Source of the DNA: Sphingobium sp.
GTDB lineage: Bacteria; Pseudomonadota; Alphaproteobacteria; Sphingomonadales; Sphingomonadaceae
Direction: 5' to 3'
Length of the DNA stretch: 64,000 bases
Assembly: GCA_017744605.1 (NCBI GenBank)
Contig: JAGIAZ010000004.1
Coordinates: 86,805 to 150,804 of the forward strand
Of this stretch, positions 34,072-42,121 are shown in pieces. A program made the translations under genes and the position numbers. The stretch's first letter is position 1; every line of letters begins with the position of its first letter. A model generated the notes under the pieces. The model saw only the letters and a program-made list of their open reading frames with translations, did no database searches and was not told where the DNA came from.

Positions 34072-35183
34072 GTTCACTCCTTGCCGGGCCGCAAGCGCTG
34101 ATTCCAGTGTCCGTTCTCACCGGGTTCCTCGGCAGCGGCAAGACGACGGTGCTCAATCGGCTGGTTCGATCACCCGCCATGCATCGCGCGCTCGCCATCA
34201 TCAACGAGTTCGGGGCGGTTAGTCTTGACCATGACCTGATCGCCCGGTCGGACGAGAATCTGGTGGTCGAGATGATGGGCGGGTGCCTGTGCTGCACCAT
34301 CAGGGGCGATCTGCTTGCGACTCTGCGTGACGCGCCCTGGCGATTTGCTCGCGACGGCAACTGCTGGTTCGACCGCGTGGTGATCGAGACGACCGGTCTC
34401 GCTGATCCGGCGCCGATCCTGCATACGCTGATGACCGACGATCATCTCGCCACCCTTTATCGGCTCGACGGGGTCATCACGACGGTTGATGCCGCCACCG
34501 GCATGGCGACACTCGACGCGCAGGAAGAGGCGGTCCGGCAAGTGGCGGTGGCCGACCGCATCCTGCTGACCAAGCTCGATCTGGTATCAGCCGAGATGAG
34601 ATTGGAAATCGAGGCGCGCATCGCCGCTCTCAATCCTTCCGCCCCTCTCATCGCAACGATGGGCGGCGCGGTCGACCCGGTCCGCCTGTTCGACGCTGGC
34701 CTCTATAATCCCGAGACCAAGAGCCATGACGTCCAGCGCTGGCTCAACACCGAAGCCTATGAGGAAGCCCACCATCACGGCCACCACCACCATGACGTGA
34801 ATCGTCATGATGACCGGATTCGTGCGACCTGCCTGACCTTCGACGACCCGTTACGACCCGAAGCGTTCGAGCGATGGATCGACATTCTGACCATGTTCAA
34901 GGGGCCGGATATTCTCCGCATCAAAGGAATCGTGAACCTCGCCGGGCATGAGCGCCCGGTCGTGATCCACGGTGTCCAGCACATCTTTCACCCTCCCGTG
35001 GAACTGGATGACTGGCCCTCCCGAGATCGGCGCACCCGGCTGGTTTTCATTACGCGGGACATCACGGCGGACGACCTGCGCGGCACGCTCGCGCTGATGA
35101 CTATCGGACTCGATACATTTGGACTTCAGGGGCTGGTTAATGTGGCGCCCACCGGATGGATGACCGAGGGAGGAGAGGCATGA
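34068..35183 (+). CDS. Second COG0523/CobW-type GTPase with His-rich loop
   Basis: This is a 371-aa protein with P-loop TGFLGSGKTTVLNRLV, metal motif GGCLCCTIRGDLLATL, and LLTKLDLV. A histidine-rich loop (HHHGHHHHDVNRHDD) lies between the GTPase and the CobW C-terminal domain, typical of zinc-handling members. It overlaps the DUF1826 stop and the hisI start by 4 bp each, so it is in one operon. It differs enough from the first COG0523 protein to suggest a different client, possibly the HisI paralogue that follows. A role in cobalamin synthesis is unlikely in this context. Confidence 0.88.
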   Translation: MSSLLAGPQALIPVSVLTGFLGSGKTTVLNRLVRSPAMHRALAIINEFGAVSLDHDLIARSDENLVVEMMGGCLCCTIRGDLLATLRDAPWRFARDGNCWFDRVVIETTGLADPAPILHTLMTDDHLATLYRLDGVITTVDAATGMATLDAQEEAVRQVAVADRILLTKLDLVSAEMRLEIEARIAALNPSAPLIATMGGAVDPVRLFDAGLYNPETKSHDVQRWLNTEAYEEAHHHGHHHHDVNRHDDRIRATCLTFDDPLRPEAFERWIDILTMFKGPDILRIKGIVNLAGHERPVVIHGVQHIFHPPVELDDWPSRDRRTRLVFITRDITADDLRGTLALMTIGLDTFGLQGLVNVAPTGWMTEGGEA

Positions 35184-35650
35184 CCCTTTTTGCAGCCCGT
35201 ACCAGCGTTGAGCAGGTCGAGTTGGGCGATAAGTTCGCCCCGCGTTTCGATGCCAACGGCCTTATCCCGGCAATCGTCCTCGATGTCGGCGGCCATGTCT
35301 TGATGCTAGGCTATATGACCGCCGAGGCCCTGGAATTGACGGTGCGGACACGTGAGGCGCATTTCTGGTCGCGCAGCCGTGGCGCGTTGTGGCGCAAAGG
35401 CGAGCACAGCGGTTTCACACAGACGGTCGAACAGATCCTCGTAGATGACGATCAGGATGCACTGGTCCTGCGCGTCCGGGTTGCGGGGCCGGGCAGTTGT
35501 CATGTTGGTTACACGAGCTGCTTTTATCGTGAGCTGCTGCTCGATGGGACGGATGAACAAGCACCGTTGGCGGTGGGTCAGATCGAGCTCGCGCGTGCCT
35601 TTGACGCCGATGCTGTCTACGCTGGTCTGCCGAATCCGACGCAATTGTGA
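35180..35650 (+). CDS. hisI: HisI paralogue (phosphoribosyl-AMP cyclohydrolase-like)
   Basis: This is a 156-aa protein with HisI motifs HFWSRSRGALWRKGEHSGF and GSCHVGYTSCF. HisI is a zinc enzyme that opens the ring of PR-AMP in histidine synthesis. Two of the three zinc cysteines are present (SCH, TSCF). The first, normally in a DCDxD motif, is Asp here (VDDDQDAL). The Mg-binding Asp series is kept. Paralogues of zinc enzymes in Zur operons are thought to back up the main enzyme under zinc limitation. The gene ends the zinc operon. Confidence 0.87.
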   Translation: MTLFAARTSVEQVELGDKFAPRFDANGLIPAIVLDVGGHVLMLGYMTAEALELTVRTREAHFWSRSRGALWRKGEHSGFTQTVEQILVDDDQDALVLRVRVAGPGSCHVGYTSCFYRELLLDGTDEQAPLAVGQIELARAFDADAVYAGLPNPTQL

Positions 35651-35753
35651 AGCGGCGGCTACGATCCGGTCGGGTCGAGTATGTCAGCCCGGGCGACGAG
35701 CAGCAGGACCGTCGCCAGTTTCAGGCCAGCCCGCTTCATCAACGAACAGCGCC

Positions 35754-37031
35754 ATGAACGACACGCAGGTTCCACCCATACAAATTGGCCGACGCGAACT
35801 GTTCGATCGCATTTGGGCAAAGCCAATGACCACCAACGCGACGGAACTTGGCATTAGTCCGTCGACGCTGTCGACGTTGGCAAGGCGCCTCGGCCTGCCG
35901 CTGCCACGAGTTGGCCACTGGATGAAGAAAACAGTGGGCAAGGAGCAGCCCACCCCAGAATATCCGGTCGATGCAAGCCTTGATGAAGATCTCTACGACC
36001 TCGCGGCTCCCCCAAAACGGCGTCTGACTCGGCTCCGGCAAGGGAAAGAAGCGGTCGTTCCCGATGCTGCCCACATTGTCCCTGATAACGAACCTGGCGA
36101 AGGTAGCGCACCGCGGGTCGAGAAAGGCGAGCTAGTCCCGGTCGGAAACCAACCGGAAGAACATAGGAAGATTGCTGGAACCCGGAGCGCAATCCAGAAA
36201 AACCGATCTCCCGACCGCACGTCAATCGGCGGCCGCGGCAAGTTCCGATTACTGGTCGCGTCGGCCTCCGGCGAGCGCGCCTGTGCCATCCTTGATCGGC
36301 TCGTCTCGGCAGTTGAGACTAATGGCTGGCTCATAGAAGGCGGCGAGCAAGGCTATGCCGTCGTCGCCGACGGCGAAACGATCGGGTTCATGATCGAAGA
36401 GAAACTCGATCGCGTGCCACATGTCGTCACTGCTGCCGAGCTGAAGGAAAAAGCCGAGTACGATAGGAAATGCGCATTGGCCGACCGCGGAATCGGTCAC
36501 CGTCCGTGGCGCGCGCCGGTAATCCCTGAGCATGACCATGTGCCCAACGGCGAGTTGATCCTGAAATTCGACCACGACTATGCGATGGGCGGAATCCGCA
36601 GATCGTTTTCCGACGGCAAACGGCAGCGCCTGGAAGACCTTGTCCCGTCAATCGTCGTCTCACTGGAGCGCTGTGCCGCCGCCATAAGAGCGCGACGTGA
36701 AGAGCAGGAGCGGTGGAAGCGTGAATGGGCCGAAAAGGAGGAGCGGCGAAAGGATTTGGAACGTCAGGTCCGCGTCGAAGGCTATCGTATCAAATTTCTG
36801 CAGCGCCAGATTGAGCGGAAGCGGGAAATCGACGGGTTGGCCGACCTCATCTCCGGCTGGGAAGCAAATGATGTCGCGGATCCGGGTTTTTGCGAGTTGC
36901 TCGAATTCGCACGCCTCTATCGCGAGTGGCTTGCGGCCAAGATCGCGCCATCGGCGATCGCGGAGCGCATTGCAGAGCTCAAGCTCATGGATGACAACGT
37001 CTACATCTATGACGAGAAGCGCCTCGACTGA
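35754..37031 (+). CDS. Hypothetical protein with N-terminal HTH and coiled coil, next to the integrase
   Basis: This is a 425-aa protein. The first ~50 residues look like an HTH (IGRRELFDRIWAKPMTTNAT, LGISPSTLSTLARRLGLPLP). A charged linker and an alpha/beta middle part follow (RLLVASASGERACAILDRLV). Near residues 310-370 is a long charged coiled coil (EEQERWKREWAEKEERRKDL). I recognise no catalytic motif. The ATG at 35754 follows a 100-bp gap after hisI. Its position at the very end of the element, convergent to the integrase with a 6-bp gap, is typical of cargo or defence genes, but there is no direct evidence. Confidence 0.65.
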   Translation: MNDTQVPPIQIGRRELFDRIWAKPMTTNATELGISPSTLSTLARRLGLPLPRVGHWMKKTVGKEQPTPEYPVDASLDEDLYDLAAPPKRRLTRLRQGKEAVVPDAAHIVPDNEPGEGSAPRVEKGELVPVGNQPEEHRKIAGTRSAIQKNRSPDRTSIGGRGKFRLLVASASGERACAILDRLVSAVETNGWLIEGGEQGYAVVADGETIGFMIEEKLDRVPHVVTAAELKEKAEYDRKCALADRGIGHRPWRAPVIPEHDHVPNGELILKFDHDYAMGGIRRSFSDGKRQRLEDLVPSIVVSLERCAAAIRARREEQERWKREWAEKEERRKDLERQVRVEGYRIKFLQRQIERKREIDGLADLISGWEANDVADPGFCELLEFARLYREWLAAKIAPSAIAERIAELKLMDDNVYIYDEKRLD

Positions 37032-37037
37032 GATTGC

Positions 37038-38270
37038 TCACGCCGACCGCTGCCCGCCGAAGTTTGGCTTCAAGACCTTTGCGCCATTGCGAAGGCGGTC
37101 GAGTTCATCGGACCAGAATTGCATCATCGCGACCCGCTCGTCCCAGTATTCGCCGCGCGTGTAGGCGCGACGGACACCGTTGGTTTCCATATGGGCAAGC
37201 TGGCGTTCGATCGCATCTGGATGGAAGCGCCCGGTTTCGTTCAGCAAGGTGGCCGCCATGGCGCGAAAACCGTGCGCGGTCATCTGATCCTGACTGAAGC
37301 CGAGCGCCCGCAGCGCTGCGTTGACCGTATTTTCCGATATCGGGCGCGCGCCTGAACGGAAGGACGGGAAGCAATATTTGCCTTGGCCAGTCAATTCCCA
37401 GAGCTGCTCGAAAAGCTCGAGTACCTGGGTGGACAGCGGCACCCGGTGCGGCCGGCGCATCTTCATCTTGTCGGCCGGGATGTTCCAGACCGACTGCTCG
37501 AAGTCGAACTCGGCCCACTCCGCCTGACGCAACTCGCCGGGACGGACGAACAAATGGGCTGAGAGACGCAAGGCAAACAGCGTGATCGCATGGCCCGTAT
37601 AGCCCTCGATCGCGCGCATGAGCTCTCCGGCGCCCTTGGCCGTGGTGATTGCTGCTAGGTGCTTTGCCTTGGGAACAATGAGCGCGCCGCGAAGGTCGCT
37701 GGCTGGATCGCGCTCTGCCCGCGTCGTCGCGACCGCGTAGCGGAACACGCGGCTCAGGACGCTGCGCATCCGGCGGGCGCTTTCGTAGCGGCCGGTCGCT
37801 TCGACGGCCCGCAGGACGGCCAGGACCTCCTGCGCCGTGATTTTGGCGACGGGCCTATTGCCGATCTTGGGATAGGCCTTGTCGAGCAGCCAGCGGATCT
37901 TGCTCAGTGTGATCTCGGCCATGCCCTCGCGCTCGTTCTTCGCAATCCACTCCTTGGCGACGGTCCTGAACGTGTGGTTCTCGTCGACCCGTGCCTTGGC
38001 CGCATCCACTTTCTGCTGATGGGATGGATCGATGCCGGCGGCCAGCAGGCGGCGCGCCTCGTCCCTTCGCGCGCGCGCATCAGCAAGGCTCACCGCCGGC
38101 CATGCCCCGAAAGCGAGCGTCCGGCCTTTTTCGAGATAGCGATAGTTGAGGCGCCAGAGCTTCGCGCCGTTGGGCCGCACGAGAAGATAGAGACCGCCGC
38201 CGTCCGACAGCTTATAGTCCTTGGCCTGCGGTTTGGCGTTGGTGACGGTCGTGGCGAAAAGGGTGCTCAT
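37038..38270 (-). CDS. int: P4-type tyrosine recombinase (integrase)
   Basis: This is a 410-aa integrase. The N-terminal DUF4102 arm-binding domain is seen in VTNAKPQAKDYKLSDGGGLY. A SAM-like core-binding domain follows, then the catalytic domain with SAHLFVRPGELRQAEWAEFD (Arg), HRVPLSTQV, MTAHGFRAMAATLL (HxxR), QLAHME, and YTRGEYWDERVAMMQFW with the nucleophile Tyr. It integrates the element at the 3' end of the tRNA-Leu gene 167 bp away and, with an RdfS-type factor, would excise it. Repeats abutting its start may be arm sites or an operator. Confidence 0.93.
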   Translation of the reverse strand: MSTLFATTVTNAKPQAKDYKLSDGGGLYLLVRPNGAKLWRLNYRYLEKGRTLAFGAWPAVSLADARARRDEARRLLAAGIDPSHQQKVDAAKARVDENHTFRTVAKEWIAKNEREGMAEITLSKIRWLLDKAYPKIGNRPVAKITAQEVLAVLRAVEATGRYESARRMRSVLSRVFRYAVATTRAERDPASDLRGALIVPKAKHLAAITTAKGAGELMRAIEGYTGHAITLFALRLSAHLFVRPGELRQAEWAEFDFEQSVWNIPADKMKMRRPHRVPLSTQVLELFEQLWELTGQGKYCFPSFRSGARPISENTVNAALRALGFSQDQMTAHGFRAMAATLLNETGRFHPDAIERQLAHMETNGVRRAYTRGEYWDERVAMMQFWSDELDRLRNGAKVLKPNFGGQRSA

Positions 38271-38323
38271 GAGGGTATCGTCCCTTTGAAAGGGAGGAGA
38301 ACGATACCCTCGGATATACCCTC
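38271..38323. repeat. Inverted and direct ATACCCTC repeats at the integrase start
   Basis: A perfect 11-bp inverted repeat (GAGGGTATCGT at 38271-38281, ACGATACCCTC at 38301-38311) abuts the int ATG. A nested CCCTTTGAAAGGG palindrome lies at 38282-38294, and a third ATACCCTC copy at 38316-38323. Likely integrase/RdfS arm-binding sites or an autoregulatory operator. Confidence 0.6.
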
Positions 38324-38378
38324 ATTGTTCCCGATTGGTGCCGTATCCGCCCGGATTTGACCGGACGGTAATAGCACA

Positions 38379-38404
38379 AAAAACGGCTGAAATCAGCCGT
38401 TTTT
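38379..38404 (-). terminator. Intrinsic terminator of tRNA-Leu, inside the element
   Basis: This is a perfect 12-bp stem (AAAAACGGCTGA / TCAGCCGTTTTT) with A and T tracts on both sides, so it can work in either direction. It lies 33 bp beyond the tRNA-Leu 3' end, between tRNA and integrase, so it belongs to the element side of the junction. Confidence 0.8.
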
Positions 38405-38436
38405 CGGACGTTCTCGGATGTCCCCGGAAGAACAAA

Positions 38437-38460
38437 TGGTGCCCAGAAGAGGACTCGAAC
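38437..38460. other. Inferred attachment site (attL/attR) at the tRNA-Leu 3' end
   Basis: The integrase gene lies next to the 3' end of the tRNA, the usual crossover position for P4-type integrases. The direct repeat that would mark the other end is not in this window. The exact core is therefore unknown. Confidence 0.5.
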
Positions 38461-38523
38461 CTCCACGACCTTGCGATCGCCAGCACCTGAAGCTGGTGCG
38501 TCTACCAATTCCGCCATCTGGGC
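38437..38523 (-). tRNA. tRNA-Leu (anticodon CAG)
   Basis: This is an 87-nt class II tRNA with a long variable arm. The acceptor stem GCCCAGA pairs with TCTGGGC, the CCA end is encoded, and the anticodon arm is CCAGC-TTCAGGT-GCTGG with anticodon CAG. The T-arm contains GGTTCGAGTCC. The gene is intact, as expected when the element carries a copy of the tRNA 3' end. Confidence 0.96.
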
Positions 38524-38701
38524 ACGGGTCGGCTTTACGGCCAACTGGGTAGGGTGGCGCGCCTAGCTGTCGGGCGAGGTCTTGTCAATCGGCGCGGCGC
38601 CTGTGGATCGAAAAAGGTCGGCTTGCCCTCGCCGGCAGTTGTCTTGGCTTCGTGGCTGATGCAAGGGATGCCGGAGAGCCAAAGACATCAGGACAATGAG
38701 A

Positions 38702-39649
38702 ATGAGCGACGCAGCGGGACCGGTGGTGGTGCTTTTCGGTGGCGGCGGTTTCCTTGGCCGTTCGCTCGCGCAGGAACTTTTTGCGCGCGGATGCCGGGTC
38801 CGCATCGCCCAGCGTGCCCCGCGCGCAGCCTATATGGTGCGACCGCTCGGCGGCCTGGGCTACTCGCAATTCGCCGTCTGCGACATCACGGACGCCGAGC
38901 AGGTCGCGCGGGTACTCGAGGGTGCAGATGCGGCGGTCAATCTCGTGGGTATCCTCAAGGGCGACATGCAGGCCGTCCATGTCACTGGCGCGAGGAACGT
39001 CGCGCAAGCCGCCGCCAGCGCGGGGCTCCGCGCCCTGGTGCATGTCTCGGCGCTGGGGGCGGACCCGGAAAGCGATTCCAACTATGGCCGCACCAAGGGC
39101 GAAGGCGAAGCCGCCGTGCGCGCGGCCTTCCCCGGCGCGACGATCGTGCGTCCCTCGCTGCTTTTCGGCCAGGACGATGGGCTGACCAATCGCTTCGCCG
39201 GCATGATCGCCAGCACCGGTATCGTGCCCGTGATTCGCGGCGCCACGAAATTCCAGCCGGCCCATGTCGGCGACGTCGCACGGGCCATCGCGCTCGCCGT
39301 CACCGATGCCAAGGTCCATGGCGGCCAGACCTACGAGCTGGGCGGCCCGGACGTCATGACGATGAGCGAGCTGTTGCGCTGGATCGCCGAGCAGATCGGG
39401 CGTGAGCCCAGCTTCATGCCCCTGCCCGACCCCATCGCCAAGCTACTCGCCACGCTGACCGGCTGGGCGCCCGGCGCGCCGATCACGCTCGACCAGTACA
39501 AGATGCTGCTCAAGGACAATGTGCCGAGCCCCGGCGCGCTGGGCTTTGCCGATTTCGGCATCCGCCCCGCACCCATGGCCGCGCTCGCCCCGGCCTGGTT
39601 GATACGCTACCGCAAGCACGGCCGTTTCGCGAAGACCGCCAGCGCCTGA
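38702..39649 (+). CDS. NAD(P)-binding NDUFA9/epimerase-like protein
   Basis: This is a 315-aa short-chain-dehydrogenase-like protein of the atypical SDR group related to complex I NDUFA9. The Rossmann motif is VVLFGGGGFLGRSLAQEL. Further motifs are ADAAVNLVGIL, LVHVSALGAD, NYGRTKGEGE and TIVRPSLLFG. AGGA lies 8 nt before the ATG at 38702, preferred over 38696. Such proteins are common in alphaproteobacteria, where they may assist complex I or quinone metabolism. It is the first core gene after the element. Confidence 0.85.
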   Translation: MSDAAGPVVVLFGGGGFLGRSLAQELFARGCRVRIAQRAPRAAYMVRPLGGLGYSQFAVCDITDAEQVARVLEGADAAVNLVGILKGDMQAVHVTGARNVAQAAASAGLRALVHVSALGADPESDSNYGRTKGEGEAAVRAAFPGATIVRPSLLFGQDDGLTNRFAGMIASTGIVPVIRGATKFQPAHVGDVARAIALAVTDAKVHGGQTYELGGPDVMTMSELLRWIAEQIGREPSFMPLPDPIAKLLATLTGWAPGAPITLDQYKMLLKDNVPSPGALGFADFGIRPAPMAALAPAWLIRYRKHGRFAKTASA

Positions 39650-39702
39650 ACAGGCGCACGCCACCGCTCCCCCTCCCTTTCCCCAAAGGTCCGTAGCGCG
39701 CC

Positions 39703-40512
39703 ATGGACAGCCATCTTCTCACGGTCATCCTGCTCGGCATCGTCGAGGGCCTGACGGAATTCCTGCCCGTCTCCTCGACCGGCCACCTCATCCTGGCGAG
39801 CGAACTGCTGGGCTACAACGCCGCGCAATGGGCGACCTTCAACGTCGTGATCCAGCTCGGCGCGATCCTCGCGGTCGTGGTGCTCTACTGGAAGACCTTC
39901 TGGACTGTCGCCATGGGCCTGCTGCGGGGCGATGGCGGGAGTTGGCGATTCCTGCGAACGCTGCTCATCGCCTTCCTGCCTTCCGCCGTCATCGGGCTCG
40001 CGCTGCACAGCTATATCGAGGAGCTTCTCGGCGCGCCCAAGGTGGTTGCGGTCGCGCTGATCGTGGGCGGCATTGCCATCATCCTCATCGAAAAGACGAT
40101 CGAGACCGGCACGATTCACGGCACGGAGAATATTCCGATCGGCCGTGCGCTCGGCATCGGCTTCATCCAGTGCCTGGCCATGATCCCCGGCGTCAGCCGC
40201 TCGGGCGCAACGATCATGGGTGCGCTGGCCCTGGGCGTCGATCGCAAGACCGCGGCCGAGTTCAGCTTCTTCCTCGCCGTGCCGACCATGCTCGGCGCGA
40301 CGACGCTTGAAACGCTCAAGAACCGCGACGCGCTGATGAGCGGATCGGTCCACTGGGGCGACATCGGCATCGGTTTCGTCGTCGCCTTCCTCGTGGCGAT
40401 CGCTGTCATCAAATGGTTCGTGGGCATGGTGTCGCGCAGCGGCTTCTACCCTTTTGCCTGGTATCGAATCGTCGCCGGCATTGCCGCCCTGGTCTGGCTC
40501 ATGGCCAGATAA
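39703..40512 (+). CDS. uppP: Undecaprenyl-diphosphatase UppP (BacA)
   Basis: This is a 269-aa polytopic membrane protein with about eight helices. The two family signatures are present: GIVEGLTEFLPVSSTGHL near the N-terminus and MIPGVSRSGATIMGAL near residue 165. It dephosphorylates undecaprenyl pyrophosphate to recycle the lipid carrier for peptidoglycan, and overexpression gives bacitracin resistance. It lies 53 bp after the NDUFA9-like gene and may be co-transcribed with it. Confidence 0.95.
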   Translation: MDSHLLTVILLGIVEGLTEFLPVSSTGHLILASELLGYNAAQWATFNVVIQLGAILAVVVLYWKTFWTVAMGLLRGDGGSWRFLRTLLIAFLPSAVIGLALHSYIEELLGAPKVVAVALIVGGIAIILIEKTIETGTIHGTENIPIGRALGIGFIQCLAMIPGVSRSGATIMGALALGVDRKTAAEFSFFLAVPTMLGATTLETLKNRDALMSGSVHWGDIGIGFVVAFLVAIAVIKWFVGMVSRSGFYPFAWYRIVAGIAALVWLMAR

Positions 40513-40579
40513 GGCCGATACGGACGTATATATCGCGTGAGCATTTTGCAACAGCGAGAGAAACGTTCAAAATCGGGAT

Positions 40580-40608
40580 AATATAGGTCAGTATAGCTAA
40601 CCTATATT
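40580..40608. promoter_or_regulatory. Perfect inverted repeat upstream of gltD
   Basis: AATATAGGT and ACCTATATT match perfectly over 9 bp with an 11-bp spacer, overlapping an AT-rich -10-like stretch (GATAATAT). It lies 68 bp before the gltD start. It is probably an operator for nitrogen or amino-acid control of glutamate synthase; the regulator is unknown. Confidence 0.6.
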
Positions 40609-40617
40609 GCGGAAACC

Positions 40618-40640
40618 ACGTGACTCCTGCAGATTCACGT
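40618..40640. promoter_or_regulatory. Second inverted repeat (ACGTGA/TCACGT) upstream of gltD
   Basis: This is a 6-bp perfect repeat with an 11-bp spacer in the likely leader of gltD. It could be a regulator site or a small hairpin. Confidence 0.4.
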
Positions 40641-40675
40641 CATAGTGCGCTTCACCTGTTCCAGGGGAAGTAGTG

Positions 40676-42121
40676 ATGGCCGATAATCCCATGCTCAAGT
40701 TCGTGATCCGTACGCAGTCCTATCCGGACAAGCGAGCGGTTACCGAGCGCGCAAAGGACTTCAGCGAGATTTCGCATACGTTCAAGGTGGATGGCGCCGA
40801 GGATCAGGCCGCCCGTTGCTCGCAATGCGGCGTGCCCTATTGCTCGGTCCACTGCCCGCTGCATAATCATATCCCGGACTGGCTGAAGCTGACAGCCGAG
40901 GGCCGCCTGCGCGAGGCCTATGAGCTGTCGAACCTCACCTCGACCATGCCGGAGATCTGCGGCCGCATCTGCCCGCAGGATCGCCTGTGCGAGGGCAATT
41001 GCGTCATTGAGTTCTCGGGTCACGGCGCCGTCACCATCGGCTCGGTCGAGAAGTTCATCACCGACACCGCATGGAAGGAAGGCTGGGTCGAGCCCGTGCT
41101 GGTCGGCGCGGAAACCGGTCTGTCAGTCGGCGTCATCGGCGCCGGCCCTGGTGGCCTGACCACGGCCGAATATCTGCGCGCGGCCGGCCATGAGGTCCAT
41201 GTCTACGACCGGCATGACCGTGCGGGCGGCCTGCTCACATACGGCATCCCCGGCTTCAAGCTGGAGAAGGATGTCGTCATGCGCCGCGTCAAGCGCCTCG
41301 AAGACGCGGGCATCCACTTCCATCTCGGCTTCGAGGTCGGCCGCGACGCCAGCCTGCCGGAACTGCGCGAGCGCCACGACGCGATCCTCATCGCGACCGG
41401 CGTCTATAAGGCGCGCGACATCAAGGCGCCCGGCGTCGGCACCACCGGCGTCGTCGCGGCACTCGACTATCTCACCGCCTCCAACAAGGCCGGCTTCGGC
41501 GACGCCGTGCCGAGCCACCAAGACGGCTCGCTGCTGGCCATCGGCAAGGATGTCGTCGTCATCGGCGGCGGCGACACGGCCATGGACTGCGTCCGCACCG
41601 CCGTCCGCCAGGGCGCGAAGTCGGTGAAGTGCCTCTATCGCCGCGACCGGGAGAATATGCCGGGCTCGCAGCGCGAGGTGCAGAATGCCGAGGAGGAAGG
41701 CGTCGAATTCGTCTGGCTCTCCGCGCCTGTGGCCTTCGAAGGCACGGAACATGTCTCCGGCGTCAAGATGACCCGCATGCGCTTGGGCCAGCCCGACGCT
41801 TCGGGCCGTCGCGCACCTGAGCCCGAGCCCGGGAGCGAGACCAGCATTCCGGCCGACCTCGTCATCAAGGCTTTGGGCTACGATCCCGAGGAACTGCCCG
41901 GCATGTTCGGCGAGCCCGCGCTGGCGCTCACGCGCTGGGGCACGCTGCGCGTCGATCCCAAGACCATGATGACCAGCCTCGACGGCGTTTTCGCCGCAGG
42001 CGACATCGTGCGCGGCGCCAGCCTCGTGGTCTGGGCGATCCGCGACGGTCGCGACGTGACCGATCACATGCAGGCCTATCTGCTTGCGAAGGCCGCGAAG
42101 AAGGAGAGGGTTGCGGCATGA
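40676..42121 (+). CDS. gltD: Glutamate synthase (NADPH) small subunit
   Basis: This is a 481-aa protein. N-terminal cysteines for [4Fe-4S] clusters are seen in ARCSQCGVPYCSVHCPLHN and CGRICPQDRLCEGNC. The FAD Rossmann motif is GVIGAGPGGLTTAEYLR and the NADPH motif is VVIGGGDTAMDCVR. A third dinucleotide motif region near the end reads GVFAAGDIVRGASLVVW. It passes electrons from NADPH to GltB for glutamate formation. AGGGGA lies 7 nt before the ATG at 40676; the GTG at 40673 is less likely. The order gltD before gltB with a gene between them is notable. Confidence 0.95.
   Translation: MADNPMLKFVIRTQSYPDKRAVTERAKDFSEISHTFKVDGAEDQAARCSQCGVPYCSVHCPLHNHIPDWLKLTAEGRLREAYELSNLTSTMPEICGRICPQDRLCEGNCVIEFSGHGAVTIGSVEKFITDTAWKEGWVEPVLVGAETGLSVGVIGAGPGGLTTAEYLRAAGHEVHVYDRHDRAGGLLTYGIPGFKLEKDVVMRRVKRLEDAGIHFHLGFEVGRDASLPELRERHDAILIATGVYKARDIKAPGVGTTGVVAALDYLTASNKAGFGDAVPSHQDGSLLAIGKDVVVIGGGDTAMDCVRTAVRQGAKSVKCLYRRDRENMPGSQREVQNAEEEGVEFVWLSAPVAFEGTEHVSGVKMTRMRLGQPDASGRRAPEPEPGSETSIPADLVIKALGYDPEELPGMFGEPALALTRWGTLRVDPKTMMTSLDGVFAAGDIVRGASLVVWAIRDGRDVTDHMQAYLLAKAAKKERVAA

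Noticed and set aside
34068..35183. Annotation as cobalamin-synthesis protein CobW
   Set aside because: The CobW name comes from the family. No cobalamin genes are nearby, and the His-rich loop and neighbours point to zinc.
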